Of a stretch of DNA of 64,000 bases, positions 63,101-64,000 are shown in pieces (positions within the stretch are counted from its first letter, which is position 1; every line of letters starts with the position of its first letter). The DNA is from Petrolisthes cinctipes (lineage: Eukaryota; Arthropoda; Malacostraca; Decapoda; Porcellanidae), in contig JAWQEG010000710.1 of the NCBI GenBank assembly GCA_033782935.1, forward strand, positions 3,038,001 to 3,102,000. Reading direction: 5' to 3'. Under the pieces are notes generated by a model. It saw only the letters and a program-made list of their open reading frames with translations. It was not told the DNA's origin and did no database searches. The position numbers were made by a program, and so were the translations under genes.

Positions 63101-64000
63101 CTTTACGCACCTAAAATATCGATTTTTAGCATGTTTTGAGCCTATATTTTGAAAATATTCTAGCATAGTAGGCATGTACAGATCGCTTCTGGGACCCCTA
63201 AATATCGAATTTTCGGGTGTTTTGGGCCTTAATTTGAGATATCGACTTTTTGGCACCTAAAATATCGATTTTTAGCAAGTTTTTAGCCTATATTTTGAAA
63301 ATATTCTAGCACTGAGTAGGCATGAACAGATCGCTTCTGGGACTCCTAAATATCGAAGTTTCGGGTGTTTTGAGCTTGAATTTGAGATATAAACGAGTAC
63401 AGAAGATGCATGCACATATCGACTTTTGGGCACCTAAAATATCGATTTTGAGCATGTTTTGAGCCTATATTTTGAAACCATTCTAACACGGAGTAGGCAT
63501 GTACAGATCGCTTCTGGGACCCCAAAATATCGAATTTTCGGGTGTTTAAAGCCAGAATATAATATTTAAACGGGTACAGATGATGCATGCACATATCGAC
63601 TTTTAAGCACCTAAAACATCGATTTTGAGCATGTTTTTGGGCTTTTATTTTGTAAATACTCTAACACGGAGTAGGCATGTACAGATCGCTTCTGGGACCC
63701 CATAATATCGAATTTTCGGGGTTTTGAGCCTGAATTTGAGATATAAACGAGTACAGAAGATGCATGCACATATCGACTTTAGGGCACCTAAAAGATCGAT
63801 TTTCAGTATGTTTTTGGCCTGTATTTTGAAAATACTCTAACACGGAGTAGGCATGTACAGATCCCTTCTGGGACCCCTAAATATCGAATTTTCGGGTGTT
63901 TTGGGACTGAATTTGAGATATCGACTTTTTGGCACCTAAAATATCGATTTTTAGCATGTTTATAGCCTATATTTTGATAATATTCTAGCACTGAGTAGGC
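60115..64000 (+). repeat. Mosaic monomer array related to the 30-mer
   Basis: About 61,470-62,300 matches 48,215-49,040 at an offset of 13,255 bp (markers GATCGATTCTGG, TTTAAGCACC, GTTTTTGGGCC). From 62,473 the offset is 13,579 bp, an exact 324-bp increase equal to one S plus one L. GCATAGTAGGC recurs near 63,165. GAAACCATTCTAACACGG occurs near 61,177 and 63,474 and also near 47,745. The window ends inside an A half. Confidence 0.82.

Larger units (their letters stand above)
1..64000 (+). repeat. Satellite DNA array, single family, head-to-tail, fills the window
   Basis: Every line of the window can be read as one tandem monomer that begins at ATCGATTTT and contains, in order, GCATGTTTT, a TATTTTGAAAATA dyad, GAGTAGGCATGTACAGATC, TTCTGGGACCCC, TATCGAATTTTCGGGTG and GAATTTGAGATAT. 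All copies run in the same direction; I saw no inverted segment and no foreign insertion. Monomers average about 165 bp, so the window holds roughly 390. Two length classes alternate irregularly: about 176-177 bp and 147-148 bp. Both window ends cut through a monomer, so the array continues outside. Arrays of this kind are typical of eukaryotic centromeric or pericentromeric heterochromatin; that function is inferred, not visible. I cannot name the satellite or the species. Confidence 0.98.

Noticed and set aside
1..64000. CRISPR array
   Set aside because: The repeats are 147-177 bp with no short repeat plus unique spacer pattern; adjacent units are similar over their whole length.
1..64000. 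Human or primate alpha satellite (171 bp) because of similar length
   Set aside because: The monomer sequence does not resemble alphoid consensus blocks that I know, the internal 88-bp dimer structure differs, and no CENP-B box is present.

Overview
The whole 64 kb is one uninterrupted head-to-tail satellite DNA array. I find no protein-coding gene, tRNA, rRNA, CRISPR, transposon, LTR or unique-sequence island on either strand. Both ends of the window fall inside the array, so this is an interior slice of a larger block. An array of this size, with about 176 bp and 148 bp monomers organised into multi-kilobase higher-order repeats (HORs), points to eukaryotic constitutive heterochromatin, most plausibly centromeric or pericentromeric. 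I do not recognise the satellite family and cannot assign a species. Base composition is AT-rich, about 39% GC in one monomer counted by hand.

Monomer design. Two length classes are interspersed: long (L, 176-177 bp) and short (S, 147-148 bp). Each L monomer is itself two diverged 88-bp half-units, A and B, which are 64% identical without gaps in the pair I aligned (1831-1918 against 1919-2006). The S monomer keeps a complete A half, but its B half lacks 29 bp, a deletion bounded by short ATAT matches. S occurs in two subtypes: S1 (148 bp, ending CGACTTTTTGGCACC) and S2 (147 bp, ending CGCCTTTACGCACC). Every A half carries a 7-bp inverted repeat around one base, ATATTTT-G-AAAATAT or GTATTTT-G-AAAATAC, or a decayed version of it.

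Layout. 1-8.9 kb: a roughly 6 kb duplication (1-2,550 matches 6,012-8,885) that differs by an exact two-monomer indel. 9.4-14.3 kb: a 2.5-2.65 kb tandem duplication, the second copy lacking one monomer. 13.8-20.1 kb: nested 4,475-bp and 1,324-bp offset duplications. 22.6-33.3 kb: about 2.6 near-identical copies of a 4,069-bp, 24-monomer HOR. 32.4-34.9 kb: three 826-bp 5-mers (L-S-L-L-S). 34.1-41.2 kb: 1.9 copies of a 3,684-bp, 22-monomer HOR. 41.6-43.1 kb: three 501-bp trimers (L-L-S2). 44.4-46.7 kb: a 1,535-bp-offset duplication. 48.2-60.1 kb: two full copies and a 2.0-kb partial copy of a 4,950-bp, 30-monomer HOR. 60.1-64 kb: a mosaic related to the 30-mer. Several different HORs sit side by side and share subsegments, as expected from repeated unequal exchange and gene conversion.

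The many open reading frames on the minus strand follow from the repeat: 177 and 147 are both multiples of 3, so runs of those monomers keep a frame open and give a 59-residue periodic translation. I do not call any of them a gene. The observations most worth follow-up are the 88-bp ancestry, the nucleosome-scale S/L alternation, the linked changes in the dyad, and the recent HOR amplifications.
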